Source: Bacillota bacterium (GTDB lineage: Bacteria; Bacillota; Bacilli; Alicyclobacillales; SLC66). Taken from it: a DNA stretch of 16,917 nucleotides. Positions 1-6,034 of the stretch are shown here, in pieces; position 1 is the first letter of the stretch; the number at the start of each line of letters is the position of its first letter. Below the pieces are notes generated by a model that saw only the letters and a program-made list of their open reading frames with translations, ran no database searches and had not been told where the DNA came from. The stretch lies in contig JAJZCJ010000038.1 in the NCBI GenBank assembly GCA_021846145.1, positions 1 through 16,917 of the forward strand. The letters run 5' to 3'. The translations under genes were made by a program, and so were the position numbers.

Positions 1-105
1 GTGGGGGTGTACCGATTGCAAGCAGATAAAATCACCGCCAAACAAAGTGAAGTCGCATTAGCGATGATGTTCTATCCAGGGCGCACCCGAAAATCCGATG
101 TTTGA
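1..105 (+). pseudogene. 3' fragment of NimA-like FMN-binding split-barrel protein
   Basis: Read from base 1 this gives VGVYRLQADKITAK, continues to MMFYPGRT and stops with TGA at 103-105. This is the typical C-terminal end of the pyridoxamine 5'-phosphate oxidase-like (NimA/split-barrel) family. The 5' part lies outside the window, so it is unknown whether the gene is intact upstream. The DNA is identical to the end of the decayed copy at 12102-12495. In the right copy a small charged protein follows this gene; here that neighbour is missing and is replaced by a hairpin and an IS remnant. It is called a fragment because only the last 34 codons are visible. Confidence 0.7.
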
Positions 106-134
106 TGAGTGCCTTTTTTGAAGGAGGGGGTAAT
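1..134 (+). repeat. Direct repeat, left copy
   Basis: Matches 12391-12524 with one mismatch (g at 128, a at 12518). The first 127 bases are identical. The copy carries the last 34 codons and stop of a NimA-like gene plus the Shine-Dalgarno site (121-130) that serves the downstream small gene in the right-hand copy. Homology ends at 134, where a hairpin element starts. The repeat may extend left beyond the window. Confidence 0.95.
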
Positions 135-199
135 GTTTTTTGCAAATGAAAAATGCATAACTTTGCCGCCATTCTCTGCATTTTTCACTTGCAAAAAAC
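135..199. repeat. 65-bp hairpin (23-bp inverted repeat)
   Basis: The arms 135-157 and 177-199 are complementary over 23 bp with one mismatch, around a 19-nt centre. The element begins exactly where the direct repeat ends (134) and ends about where IS256-type transposase similarity begins (about 200). It lacks a downstream T tract, so it is not a good intrinsic terminator. No target-site duplication is visible. It could be a miniature element or the scar of nested insertions. Confidence 0.7.
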
Positions 200-282
200 A
201 CCAGCAACTGCGACATTTCTTTATCCCCAGTAAATAACCCTTTCAAAATTTCGTTATCCACGGTAATGTTGTATTTTGTCAT
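200..282 (-). pseudogene. IS256-type transposase, N-terminal stub
   Basis: The likely start is ATG at 282-280 on the minus strand, giving MTKYNITVDNEILKGLFTGD followed by KEMSQLL. This resembles the conserved N-terminus of IS256-family transposases (pattern 'MxxxxITVDxExLxxLF'). Similarity stops around residue 28; the open frame then runs into the hairpin arm and the NimA fragment, which is chance reading. The catalytic DDE domain is absent. The longer frame with a start at 357 is not supported by a ribosome binding site. Confidence 0.5.
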
Positions 283-404
283 CTTCGATACCATCCCAGT
301 AGATTTTGTGGTGGATACTCTCATTCTACTAAAGAGGGACGAGGTGGCACTTTTCACATTATGTCAACCACTGTCCCGCCGAATTTACACCAATTATACG
401 AACT
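200..404 (-). mobile_element. IS256-family insertion sequence, 5'-end remnant
   Basis: On the minus strand this stretch holds the start of an IS256-type transposase (MTKYNITVDNEILKGLF) and about 120 bp upstream of it. The outer edge contains, on the minus strand, CGTATAATTGGTGTAAA near 401-385, which from memory resembles the terminal repeat of IS256. Everything after about residue 28 of the transposase is gone, so the element cannot move itself. The right boundary (about 404) abuts an alcohol dehydrogenase relic and probably marks the original insertion point. The family assignment rests on a short N-terminus and is from memory. Confidence 0.55.
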
Positions 405-575
405 CAACTGACGCACGCCATTGAAGGATATTTTTCTCCGCACTCGAATCCCATGGCGGACGCGTTTGCGCTGCAATCCGTTCGCATGATAACGCAGAAT
501 CTAGCGACCGCCGTAGATGATGGTCACAACGTAACCGCAAGAGCCAATATGCTCATAGCCAGTAATAATGGATAA
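405..575 (+). pseudogene. Iron-dependent alcohol dehydrogenase relic
   Basis: This frame reads QLTHAIEGYFSPHSNPMADA, then FALQSVRMITQNLATAVDDG, then HNVTARANMLIASNNG and a TAA stop at 573-575. It matches the central metal-binding part of group III Fe-ADHs (family pattern 'DALTHAIEAYVSxxANPxxDALALEAIRLI'; FucO, 1,3-propanediol and 1,2-propanediol dehydrogenases). The THAIE histidine corresponds to an iron ligand. Both the N-terminal NAD-binding half and the C-terminal metal-binding helices are absent. The break at 405 coincides with the IS256 end. The relic lies just upstream of the rhamnose locus; lactaldehyde reductase would be a natural neighbour, but the fragment is too short to assign a substrate. 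Confidence 0.65.
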
Positions 576-720
576 CCGTATATTGATGTGTTCGTTTAAC
601 TGATAGAGTGTGTTCGAAAAGGATCAATCATCCGCGCTTTTTTTGAGCACTGCTAGACTCTATTTATTGGATTTTTATATTTGTTTTTATTGTTATTTAT
701 CTGGTATTTTATTTTGAAAA

Positions 721-749
721 TCTTTGTTGACTATTGTTTCATCTTTGTT
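721..749 (+). promoter_or_regulatory. Candidate RhaR operator: two TCTTTGTT repeats 21 bp apart
   Basis: TCTTTGTT occurs at 721-728 and 742-749. The first copy overlaps the -35 box and the second abuts the -10 box, so a bound repressor would block RNA polymerase. The identical octamer pair with the same 21-bp step is found, inverted, at 10857-10885 in front of the DeoR-family gene. Direct repeats spaced by whole helical turns fit DeoR-family binding. Assignment to RhaR is inferred from context. Confidence 0.6.
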
Positions 750-755
750 TATAAT
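727..755 (+). promoter_or_regulatory. Sigma-A promoter of the rhamnose operon
   Basis: TTGACT (727-732), 17-bp spacer, TATAAT (750-755). Five of six and six of six matches to the sigma-A consensus with optimal spacing, in an AT-rich region 84 bp ahead of the first ABC gene. It is overlapped by the TCTTTGTT repeat pair. Confidence 0.75.
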
Positions 756-838
756 CATTTTATAGTTGATTCTATTGTATTCAAAGAAATTAATCCTACT
801 CCTGATCGCGATTTTAAACCGAGAAAGAGTGATTGCCT

Positions 839-2350
839 ATGGATCAGAATGTTGTATTACGCACCCATAATGTGACTAAGACTTTTAAAGAAGTTACCGT
901 GGTAAGTAAGGTATCTCTAGAGTTGAAAAAAGGAGAGATTCATGCACTGGTAGGAGAAAATGGGGCAGGTAAATCAACGTTGATAAAAATGCTTTCAGGT
1001 GTGCATCAACCCAGTTCCGGTTCACTTGAGTATGAAGGTGACAACACGGTGATTCAAAACCCGGCGTTTGCACACAAACTGGGTATTTTTACTGTTCACC
1101 AAGAACCTGCTATCATGCCTCAACTATCTGTTGCTGAAAACGTATTCATGGGATTTCATCCGCTTAAACGGGTGGTTTTGAATTGGGTCGACCGCAAAGA
1201 GATGTTCAAACGAGCCCGTGAAGTGTTTGGACGATTGGGTATCAATTTAGATGTCGCCCAATCGGCTGCCAGTTTAACAATCGCTCAACAACAAATGGTC
1301 GAGATTGCAAAGGCTGTCATACACGAGGTGAAAGTTCTCGTGTTAGATGAACCGACCGCGACATTGACCTCCCATGAGACTCAAATTCTTTTTCAGATAG
1401 TTCGAAACTTTGTGTCGGAAGGAACAGCGGTCTTATTTGTTTCTCATAGATTGGATGAGGTTTTTGAACTCGCTTCTACTGTTACGGTGATGAGAGACGG
1501 TCAAAAAGTTGGTACGTATGCGGTGTCTGACCTAGACGCGAAGGAATTGGTCAAATTGATGGTCGGTAGAGATATTAGCACACATCAGTACCGAGGGGAA
1601 AAGTCCGTTGGCAGTGACCCTATATTGAGCGTTCGGTCATTGACCAAGCGTCCGTGGTTTTCGAATGTCACCTTCGATCTTTTTCCCGGCGAAATATTAG
1701 GAATGGCAGGGCTTGTTGGTTCGGGACGGACTAATGTTGCTGAGGCTATATTTGGTGTGGTTCCTTCTGAAAGCGGGGACATTTACATTTCTGGAGAACG
1801 TCGTATGTTACGCAATGTAAAACAAGCGAAACAATACGGTGTCGTGTATGTGCCAGAAGACAGACATAAACATGGATTGGCACTGCAGATGAATATTTTA
1901 CACAACATTACACTCCCTAGCCTCTCTGGGTTGACGAATTATGGAGTGCTAAATAGGAAAGGAGAAATGGAACTCGCCAAGAGGATGGTTTCCAGTCTTA
2001 ACATTCGCTCAACCTCTATATTTCAAACAGTCGCGCAGCTATCCGGGGGGAATCAACAAAAAGTGGTATTTAGCAAGTGGATAGCTCAACACCCTAAAAT
2101 CATTATTCTAGATGAACCAACTCGCGGTGTCGATGTAGGAGCGAAAGACGAGATCTACAACATCATTCATCAGCTAGCCGGTGAAGGCGCTGCCATTCTG
2201 GTCGTGTCATCTGATCTGCCGGAATTGTTGGGGATCGCCGATAGAGTTTTGGTGATGAAAGAAGGAAGTCTTGTGGCATCCATTCCACGTGAAGAAATGT
2301 CCGAAGAAAACATCATGTACTACGCGACGGGCGTTAATAAACAAAATTAA
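839..2350 (+). CDS. rhaT: Rhamnose ABC transporter, ATP-binding protein (double NBD)
   Basis: This ATPase energises sugar import and is of the RbsA/XylG/CUT2 type, with two fused nucleotide-binding domains in 503 residues, the usual size. NBD1 has Walker A GENGAGKST (39-47), Q-loop Q88, a divergent signature LTIAQQQ (146-152) as is normal in this family, Walker B ending D170-E171, and H-loop H203. NBD2 has a degenerate Walker A GLVGSGRT (291-298), a canonical signature LSGGNQQK (401-408) and Walker B D425-E426. ATG at 839 is chosen because GAGAAAGAG (821-829) is well spaced for it; the in-frame TTG at 833 would be too close. First gene of the rhamnose operon. Rhamnose specificity comes from the neighbouring binding protein and catabolic genes; by itself it could be any CUT2 ATPase. 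The symbol follows the rhizobial rhaSTPQ naming and is not the enterobacterial symporter RhaT. Confidence 0.93.
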   Translation: MDQNVVLRTHNVTKTFKEVTVVSKVSLELKKGEIHALVGENGAGKSTLIKMLSGVHQPSSGSLEYEGDNTVIQNPAFAHKLGIFTVHQEPAIMPQLSVAENVFMGFHPLKRVVLNWVDRKEMFKRAREVFGRLGINLDVAQSAASLTIAQQQMVEIAKAVIHEVKVLVLDEPTATLTSHETQILFQIVRNFVSEGTAVLFVSHRLDEVFELASTVTVMRDGQKVGTYAVSDLDAKELVKLMVGRDISTHQYRGEKSVGSDPILSVRSLTKRPWFSNVTFDLFPGEILGMAGLVGSGRTNVAEAIFGVVPSESGDIYISGERRMLRNVKQAKQYGVVYVPEDRHKHGLALQMNILHNITLPSLSGLTNYGVLNRKGEMELAKRMVSSLNIRSTSIFQTVAQLSGGNQQKVVFSKWIAQHPKIIILDEPTRGVDVGAKDEIYNIIHQLAGEGAAILVVSSDLPELLGIADRVLVMKEGSLVASIPREEMSEENIMYYATGVNKQN

Positions 2351-2378
2351 CAGTGTTTGATTTTGGAGGTGGTGTACA

Positions 2379-3356
2379 TTGAATAACTCGGGATTTGGCA
2401 AGTTATTGATCCGAGTCGGGGACAATCGCGAGATTTCTTTGTCCGCGTTTATGATTCTATTGCTTATCGTTATGGCGATTTTTATACCTTCTTTCGTAAA
2501 TGCAAATAACTTATTGCAAATAGTGTTGAATAGTGTGACAGTATGCATTTTGGCTTTGGGTGAACTCATGGTCATCATAACAAAAGGAATTGACTTATCA
2601 GTGGGCGCTACGATGGGATTGATTACCTTGTTAGTCGGTCAATTGGCTTTAGCGGGATGGCCATTGTGGGCGCTGTTGCTCGTGGCGCTGATCGTTGGCC
2701 TGATCGCGGGGGCGGTTAACGGAATCCTTATCAGCTTGGTCAAGTTGCCTCCAATCATTGTGACGTTGGGGACACTGAGTGTTTATTCAGGACTTATGTA
2801 TCTCATTACAGGTGGAAACTGGGTAACCAATTTACCCGGCTATATTCAAAATATTGCTAACTGGAATTTGTTCGGTGTGATCCCTGGCCCCATACTCATC
2901 ATGCTCATCATCTTGTTGATAATTACCGTATTTCTTCGTTATTCAAGGGTTGGGCGTTACTTATATGCGCTGGGCAATGATCCCAATGCAACTCTCTTGG
3001 CCGGAATCAGCGAAAAGAGGATAGTTGTGATTCCTTACCTATTAACTGGGGTTTTGGCTGCCGTCGCTGGCGTGCTTTATCTTTCGTACAATGGGTTTTC
3101 AACCCCTAATACAGGTAGCAATTTGAATTTACAAGCAATTGCGGCTGCTGTGATAGGCGGTGCTAATGTGTTTGGGGGACGCGGAAGCGCAATAGGCGCT
3201 ATACTTGGGGCTTTGTTATTAGGCATTATCTCAGAGTCCCTGGTCTTCTTCCATATGCCTGCCGTTTGGAATGATGCTGCCGAAGGGTTGATTATCTTGA
3301 TTGCCGTTGTCATGGATTCAGTAATTTCTCGAACAATACGGGTAGCAAGGGTGTGA
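2379..3356 (+). CDS. rhaP: Rhamnose ABC transporter permease 1 (RbsC/CUT2 type)
   Basis: A 325-residue, very hydrophobic inner-membrane permease. It carries the CUT2 permease hallmark GELMVIITKGIDLSVG (about residues 60-75) and the C-terminal AAAVIGGANVFGGRGSAIGA loop that contacts the ATPase. The start is TTG at 2379, preceded by GGAGGTGG (2365-2372) at good spacing; no better ATG or GTG exists nearby. It lies 28 bp after the ATPase and 4 bp before the second permease, so the genes are co-transcribed. It should form a heterodimer with the next gene. Assignment as RhaP rather than RhaQ follows resemblance in the GIDLSV region and gene order, and is tentative. Confidence 0.9.
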   Translation: MNNSGFGKLLIRVGDNREISLSAFMILLLIVMAIFIPSFVNANNLLQIVLNSVTVCILALGELMVIITKGIDLSVGATMGLITLLVGQLALAGWPLWALLLVALIVGLIAGAVNGILISLVKLPPIIVTLGTLSVYSGLMYLITGGNWVTNLPGYIQNIANWNLFGVIPGPILIMLIILLIITVFLRYSRVGRYLYALGNDPNATLLAGISEKRIVVIPYLLTGVLAAVAGVLYLSYNGFSTPNTGSNLNLQAIAAAVIGGANVFGGRGSAIGAILGALLLGIISESLVFFHMPAVWNDAAEGLIILIAVVMDSVISRTIRVARV

Positions 3357-3360
3357 TGTG

Positions 3361-4347
3361 ATGTTGAGAAGAATCTCGTTGTGGTTTCTAATAACGCTCA
3401 TCGTTTTTGTTTTGGAAATGATTGCATTCTCTGTAGCTGCTCCTGGTTTTCTGAACTTTACAAACTGGTTGAGTATGACAGAAAACTTCCTGTTCATGGG
3501 CATTATGGCAATGAGCCAAACATTTGTCATCATGGCTGGTGGGATAGATCTTTCAGTAGGTTCAATGATGAGTTTGACAGGCGTCATGATGGGGGTTTTT
3601 TGGCAGCATGGCATTAACATTTGGATCGCCAGTATCTTGGCTGTTTTAGTGGGTGGGGTGGCGGGCTGGATCAACGGGCAACTGGTGATTCGAACGGGCA
3701 TACAACCGTTGATTGTTACCCTTTCCACGTTGTTTATTTACGGGAGTTTGGCTACGGTGATTGGTAATCAAGGATCAATTTATGGCTTCCCACAGCCGTT
3801 CTTGTCAGTTGGAACGGGAGACATCTTTACAATTATTCCTATACAACTATTGATTTTTATCGTAGTCGCATTGATTTTCTGGTTTCTACTTCAAAAAACG
3901 AAGTACGGGAGAATGGTGGTTTTCATCGGTAATAATGAAAATGTGGCTTTGTATTCTGGGGTGTCAGTTAAAAAAATTAAGCTTTGGACCTACGTTGCGT
4001 CTGGTCTCACATCCGGATTGGCATCCGTTTTACTTGGTTCATACTTTGCATCGGTTCGTGGAGATATGGGTCAGGACATGGAATTGTCTGTCATTACGAT
4101 TTGTCTGGTTGGTGGAGTCAGTATTTTTGGTGGAGTCGGTAGTATATCGGGTGTGGTGTTAGGCACTTTTATTTTAGGAATGTTGGCACAAGGCCTAAAC
4201 TCTCTCAATGTACCTTCATCCGAACAGTCGATCGTAACCGGTATCATCCTGATTTTGGCCGTGGGTATGCAGCAATTCAATGCGATTTTATCCAGGAATC
4301 GGCGCGGAAAAGAATCCAATAAGGAGGTGGTTAGTGAGAGCGCTTAA
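3361..4347 (+). CDS. rhaQ: Rhamnose ABC transporter permease 2 (RbsC/CUT2 type)
   Basis: A membrane permease of 328 residues with about eight to ten hydrophobic segments. It has the family motif QTFVIMAGGIDLSVGS near residue 60 and the late EAA-like segment VGGVSIFGGVGSISGVVLG. Two adjacent starts are possible, GTG at 3358 and ATG at 3361; AAGGG (3348-3352) suits both and ATG is preferred. It begins within 5 bp of the previous stop, so translation is probably coupled. The C-terminal tail is charged (RNRRGKESNKEVVSESA) and its last codons contain a strong Shine-Dalgarno sequence (4321-4330). It probably pairs with the first permease to form the rhamnose channel. Confidence 0.9.
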   Translation: MLRRISLWFLITLIVFVLEMIAFSVAAPGFLNFTNWLSMTENFLFMGIMAMSQTFVIMAGGIDLSVGSMMSLTGVMMGVFWQHGINIWIASILAVLVGGVAGWINGQLVIRTGIQPLIVTLSTLFIYGSLATVIGNQGSIYGFPQPFLSVGTGDIFTIIPIQLLIFIVVALIFWFLLQKTKYGRMVVFIGNNENVALYSGVSVKKIKLWTYVASGLTSGLASVLLGSYFASVRGDMGQDMELSVITICLVGGVSIFGGVGSISGVVLGTFILGMLAQGLNSLNVPSSEQSIVTGIILILAVGMQQFNAILSRNRRGKESNKEVVSESA

Positions 4348-4357
4348 TATGGCTTGA
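4321..4357 (+). other. Strong SD plus 7-codon mini-ORF overlapping permease stop
   Basis: AAGGAGGTGG (4321-4330) is followed at 4334 by GTG and a seven-codon frame, MRALNMA, ending in TGA at 4355-4357. It overlaps the permease stop (4345-4347) in another frame. The next real gene starts only at 4410 with its own site, so this near-perfect SD has no obvious client. It may be a leader peptide, a relic of an earlier start of the binding-protein gene, or chance. Confidence 0.3.
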
Positions 4358-4382
4358 CAACCAGTTCGGATTTGGTAATAAA
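4354..4382 (+). promoter_or_regulatory. Possible internal promoter for the binding-protein gene
   Basis: TTGACA (4354-4359, perfect -35) with a 17-bp spacer to AATAAA (4377-4382, 4/6 match to TATAAT), 28 bp before the binding-protein start. Binding proteins are usually needed in excess over the membrane parts, so a dedicated promoter is reasonable. The weak -10 keeps this tentative. Confidence 0.4.
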
Positions 4383-4409
4383 ACCATTTTCAAAAACGGA
4401 GGGGTCAAA

Positions 4410-5426
4410 ATGAAAATGAAAATGAAATGGAAAACAGGGCTTGTCGCATTATCGTCAGTGGCATTGATAGCTAGTTCCTCAGCTTTTACTGTGACTTCGT
4501 CGGCAATGGCAAAAAGCAACGCGCCAATCAAGGTAGCTATGATACCCAAACTGATAGGCGTCCCGTATTTTACTGGGGCTTCCCAAGGGGCGACCTCAAT
4601 TGCAAAAAGTTTGAACATTAATTTAACGTACAATGGCCCAACTACGGCAAGCGCATCAGACCAGGTTTCAATGATCAATTCATATGCCAATCAGGGGTAT
4701 AACGTAATCGCAGTGTCAGCTAACGATCCCGCTTCTCTGGCACCGGCATTGGAAGCGGCGATGAAAAAAGGAATTAAGGTGATCACGTGGGATTCTGATG
4801 TTATTCCGGCTGCCCGTCAATTCTTCGTTGATCAAGCCACCCCGCAAGGGATTGGATATACTCTGGTTCGTCTCGTATCGCAGCACTTCAAGGGTAAAGT
4901 GCAAGTTGGAATACTTTCGTCAACTCCCAATGCGACAAACCAGAATCAATGGATTGCAGAGATGAACAAAGCGATCGCAAGCAAGTATAAAAATGTTCAG
5001 ATTGTGACCACTCAATATAGTCAAGAGCAGCCATCAACAGGATTGTCTGCCGCAGAAGCCATGATTAAAGGCTATCCCAATATGAAAGCGATAATATCGC
5101 CAGATTCTGTTGGATTGCCTGCGGCTGCTGAAGCGATCGATAAATTAGGTAAACAAGGAAAAATATTTGTCACAGGGTTGGCAGATCCCGCTGTGATGAA
5201 AGAATACACCAAGAATAACACCGTCCAATACTACGTGTTGTGGAACGTCCCAAAACTGGGTGAACTGACCATGGCAGTCGCACGGGCTGCGGTTGATGGC
5301 ACGATACCTAGAAATGGCACGTTCAACGCTGGTAAACTGGGTAAATTCCACGTCAACAACGGTATCGTTCTTTTGGGACCGCCGATGGTATTCAATAAGG
5401 TGTTGACTGCAAAGCTTAATTATTAA
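4410..5426 (+). CDS. rhaS: L-rhamnose ABC transporter substrate-binding protein
   Basis: A 338-residue periplasmic-binding-protein type 1 fold of the RhaS/RbsB group. Residues 1-34 form a signal peptide (positively charged MKMKMKWK, hydrophobic core LVALSSVALIA, AMA cleavage site). The mature part has family-typical segments: VAMIPKLIGVPYFTGASQGA near 43-62, YNGPTTASASDQ near 74-85, VSANDPASLAPAL near 101-113 and VITWDSD near 122-128, which match the rhamnose-binding branch as I remember it. The start ATG has GGAGGGG (4399-4405) upstream. Oddly, no cysteine occurs anywhere, so there is no lipobox, although binding proteins of monoderm Gram-positives are normally lipoproteins. It may be held by charge at the wall or interact directly with the permeases. 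A stable hairpin follows the gene and a possible own promoter precedes it; both fit higher expression. Confidence 0.92.
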   Translation: MKMKMKWKTGLVALSSVALIASSSAFTVTSSAMAKSNAPIKVAMIPKLIGVPYFTGASQGATSIAKSLNINLTYNGPTTASASDQVSMINSYANQGYNVIAVSANDPASLAPALEAAMKKGIKVITWDSDVIPAARQFFVDQATPQGIGYTLVRLVSQHFKGKVQVGILSSTPNATNQNQWIAEMNKAIASKYKNVQIVTTQYSQEQPSTGLSAAEAMIKGYPNMKAIISPDSVGLPAAAEAIDKLGKQGKIFVTGLADPAVMKEYTKNNTVQYYVLWNVPKLGELTMAVARAAVDGTIPRNGTFNAGKLGKFHVNNGIVLLGPPMVFNKVLTAKLNY

Positions 5427-5442
5427 TGTAAAGAACCCATTC

Positions 5443-5475
5443 AGGGCAGGAAGTATTCTGGTGATTTCCTGCCTT
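5443..5475 (+). terminator. Stem-loop after the binding-protein gene
   Basis: AGGGCAGGAA (5443-5452) pairs with TTCCTGCCTT (5466-5475): ten pairs, one of them G-T, with a 13-nt loop. It lies 17 bp after the binding-protein stop and has no following T run, so it is more likely an mRNA-stabilising or partial-attenuation hairpin than a full terminator. It would raise the amount of the transporter part relative to downstream genes. Confidence 0.6.
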
Positions 5476-5527
5476 GATACCAATTATTTGTATGATTCAT
5501 ATTCAAGAAACGATGGAGGTCGTAGGA

Positions 5528-5893
5528 ATGAACCAAGGACATCGGCGTTGGATAATACCTGATGGCTACCTTCCGGTTGACAGTTCAGGTGATTATGTGA
5601 GTCATGAATCTATTTGTGTGCTGAACATTGGAGAATCAGATGCTGACATCACGATTACCGTATATTTTGAGGACCAGGATCCCATTACATTCAAAAACAT
5701 TTCTTGTCAATCTAAACGAACGAACCATATCAGAATAGACCAATTAGATGATGAGGTTTATGGTAGCGTCCCCCGAGGTGTACCTTACGCCATTGAATTG
5801 GTAAGTACCGTGGCGGTCATAACGCAGCATAGCCGACTGGATTCATCTCAATCAGCGTTGGCTCTTTTTACCACAATGGCTTTCCCTATCTGA
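5528..5893 (+). CDS. ASRT-like protein (sensory rhodopsin transducer family, PF07100)
   Basis: A soluble protein of 121 residues, the usual length of this family, named after the Anabaena sensory rhodopsin transducer. Recognisable segments are RRWIIPDGYLPV (5-16), SHESICVLNIGESDADITI (about 24-42), KRTNHIRIDQL (about 64-74) and the C-terminal QHSRLDSSQSALALFTTMAF (about 100-119), which parallel 'ISHETVCILN' and 'QHTRLDSRQAENALLSTIAY' of ASRT. The fold is a beta-sandwich. From memory, comparative work proposed that the family binds sugars or related small molecules and sits in sugar operons; its biochemical role is unproven. ATG at 5528 is chosen because GGAGGT lies at 5515-5520; an upstream in-frame TTG at 5474 falls in the hairpin and has no site. 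It sits between transporter and kinase genes. No rhodopsin is present in the window, so a rhamnose-linked role is inferred. Confidence 0.85.
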   Translation: MNQGHRRWIIPDGYLPVDSSGDYVSHESICVLNIGESDADITITVYFEDQDPITFKNISCQSKRTNHIRIDQLDDEVYGSVPRGVPYAIELVSTVAVITQHSRLDSSQSALALFTTMAFPI

Positions 5894-5930
5894 TATAAGT
5901 GGCATGATTGGCAGATTTTTTTATCAAAAA

Positions 5931-5949
5931 AATAAAAATACAAACAAAT
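5931..5949 (-). promoter_or_regulatory. A/T-rich motif shared with the front promoter region
   Basis: Read on the minus strand, 5931-5949 gives ATTTGTTTGTATTTTTATT, which matches 17 of 19 bases of ATTTGTTTTTATTGTTATT at 679-697 on the plus strand. Both copies lie upstream of a promoter. More CAAA-rich repeats follow it (5951-5963, 5971-5977). The low complexity makes chance agreement possible; it could be a secondary regulator site or an UP-like element. Confidence 0.3.
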
Positions 5950-5963
5950 TCAAAAACAAAACA

Positions 5964-5992
5964 ATGATATACAAAAATTATGCGTGTATAAT
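5964..5992 (+). promoter_or_regulatory. Second promoter, in front of the rhamnulokinase gene
   Basis: TATAAT (5987-5992) is a perfect -10 box; ATGATA (5964-5969) is a 4/6 match to the -35 consensus at 17-bp spacing. It sits in the 141-bp gap between the ASRT-like gene and the kinase gene, so the catabolic genes may be transcribed separately from the transporter genes. The exact TCTTTGTT pair of the front promoter is not present here. Confidence 0.55.
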
Positions 5993-6034
5993 ATAGATAG
6001 TAACGGGAGTTATGGCAGGAGGTGAACGCAGAGA

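Noticed and set aside
135..199. Hairpin as intrinsic terminator
   Set aside because: No T tract follows the stem on either strand in the needed position.
58..357. 99-residue minus-strand frame as a single gene
   Set aside because: It crosses three unrelated pieces (IS256 stub, hairpin, antisense of the NimA fragment). Only the part at 200-282 resembles a protein family.
833..838. TTG start for the ABC ATPase
   Set aside because: Only about three bases separate it from the purine-rich ribosome site; ATG at 839 is better placed.
681..875. 64-residue open frame upstream of the ABC ATPase
   Set aside because: It covers the promoter and operator, is hydrophobic only because the DNA is AT-rich, has no ribosome site and overlaps the start of a certain gene.
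5474..5527. Upstream TTG start for the ASRT-like gene
   Set aside because: It lies at the base of the stem-loop with no ribosome site; GGAGGT at 5515-5520 points to ATG 5528, and family members start there.
5528..5893. Light-sensing role of the ASRT-like protein
   Set aside because: No rhodopsin gene lies in the window and the neighbours are all rhamnose genes.
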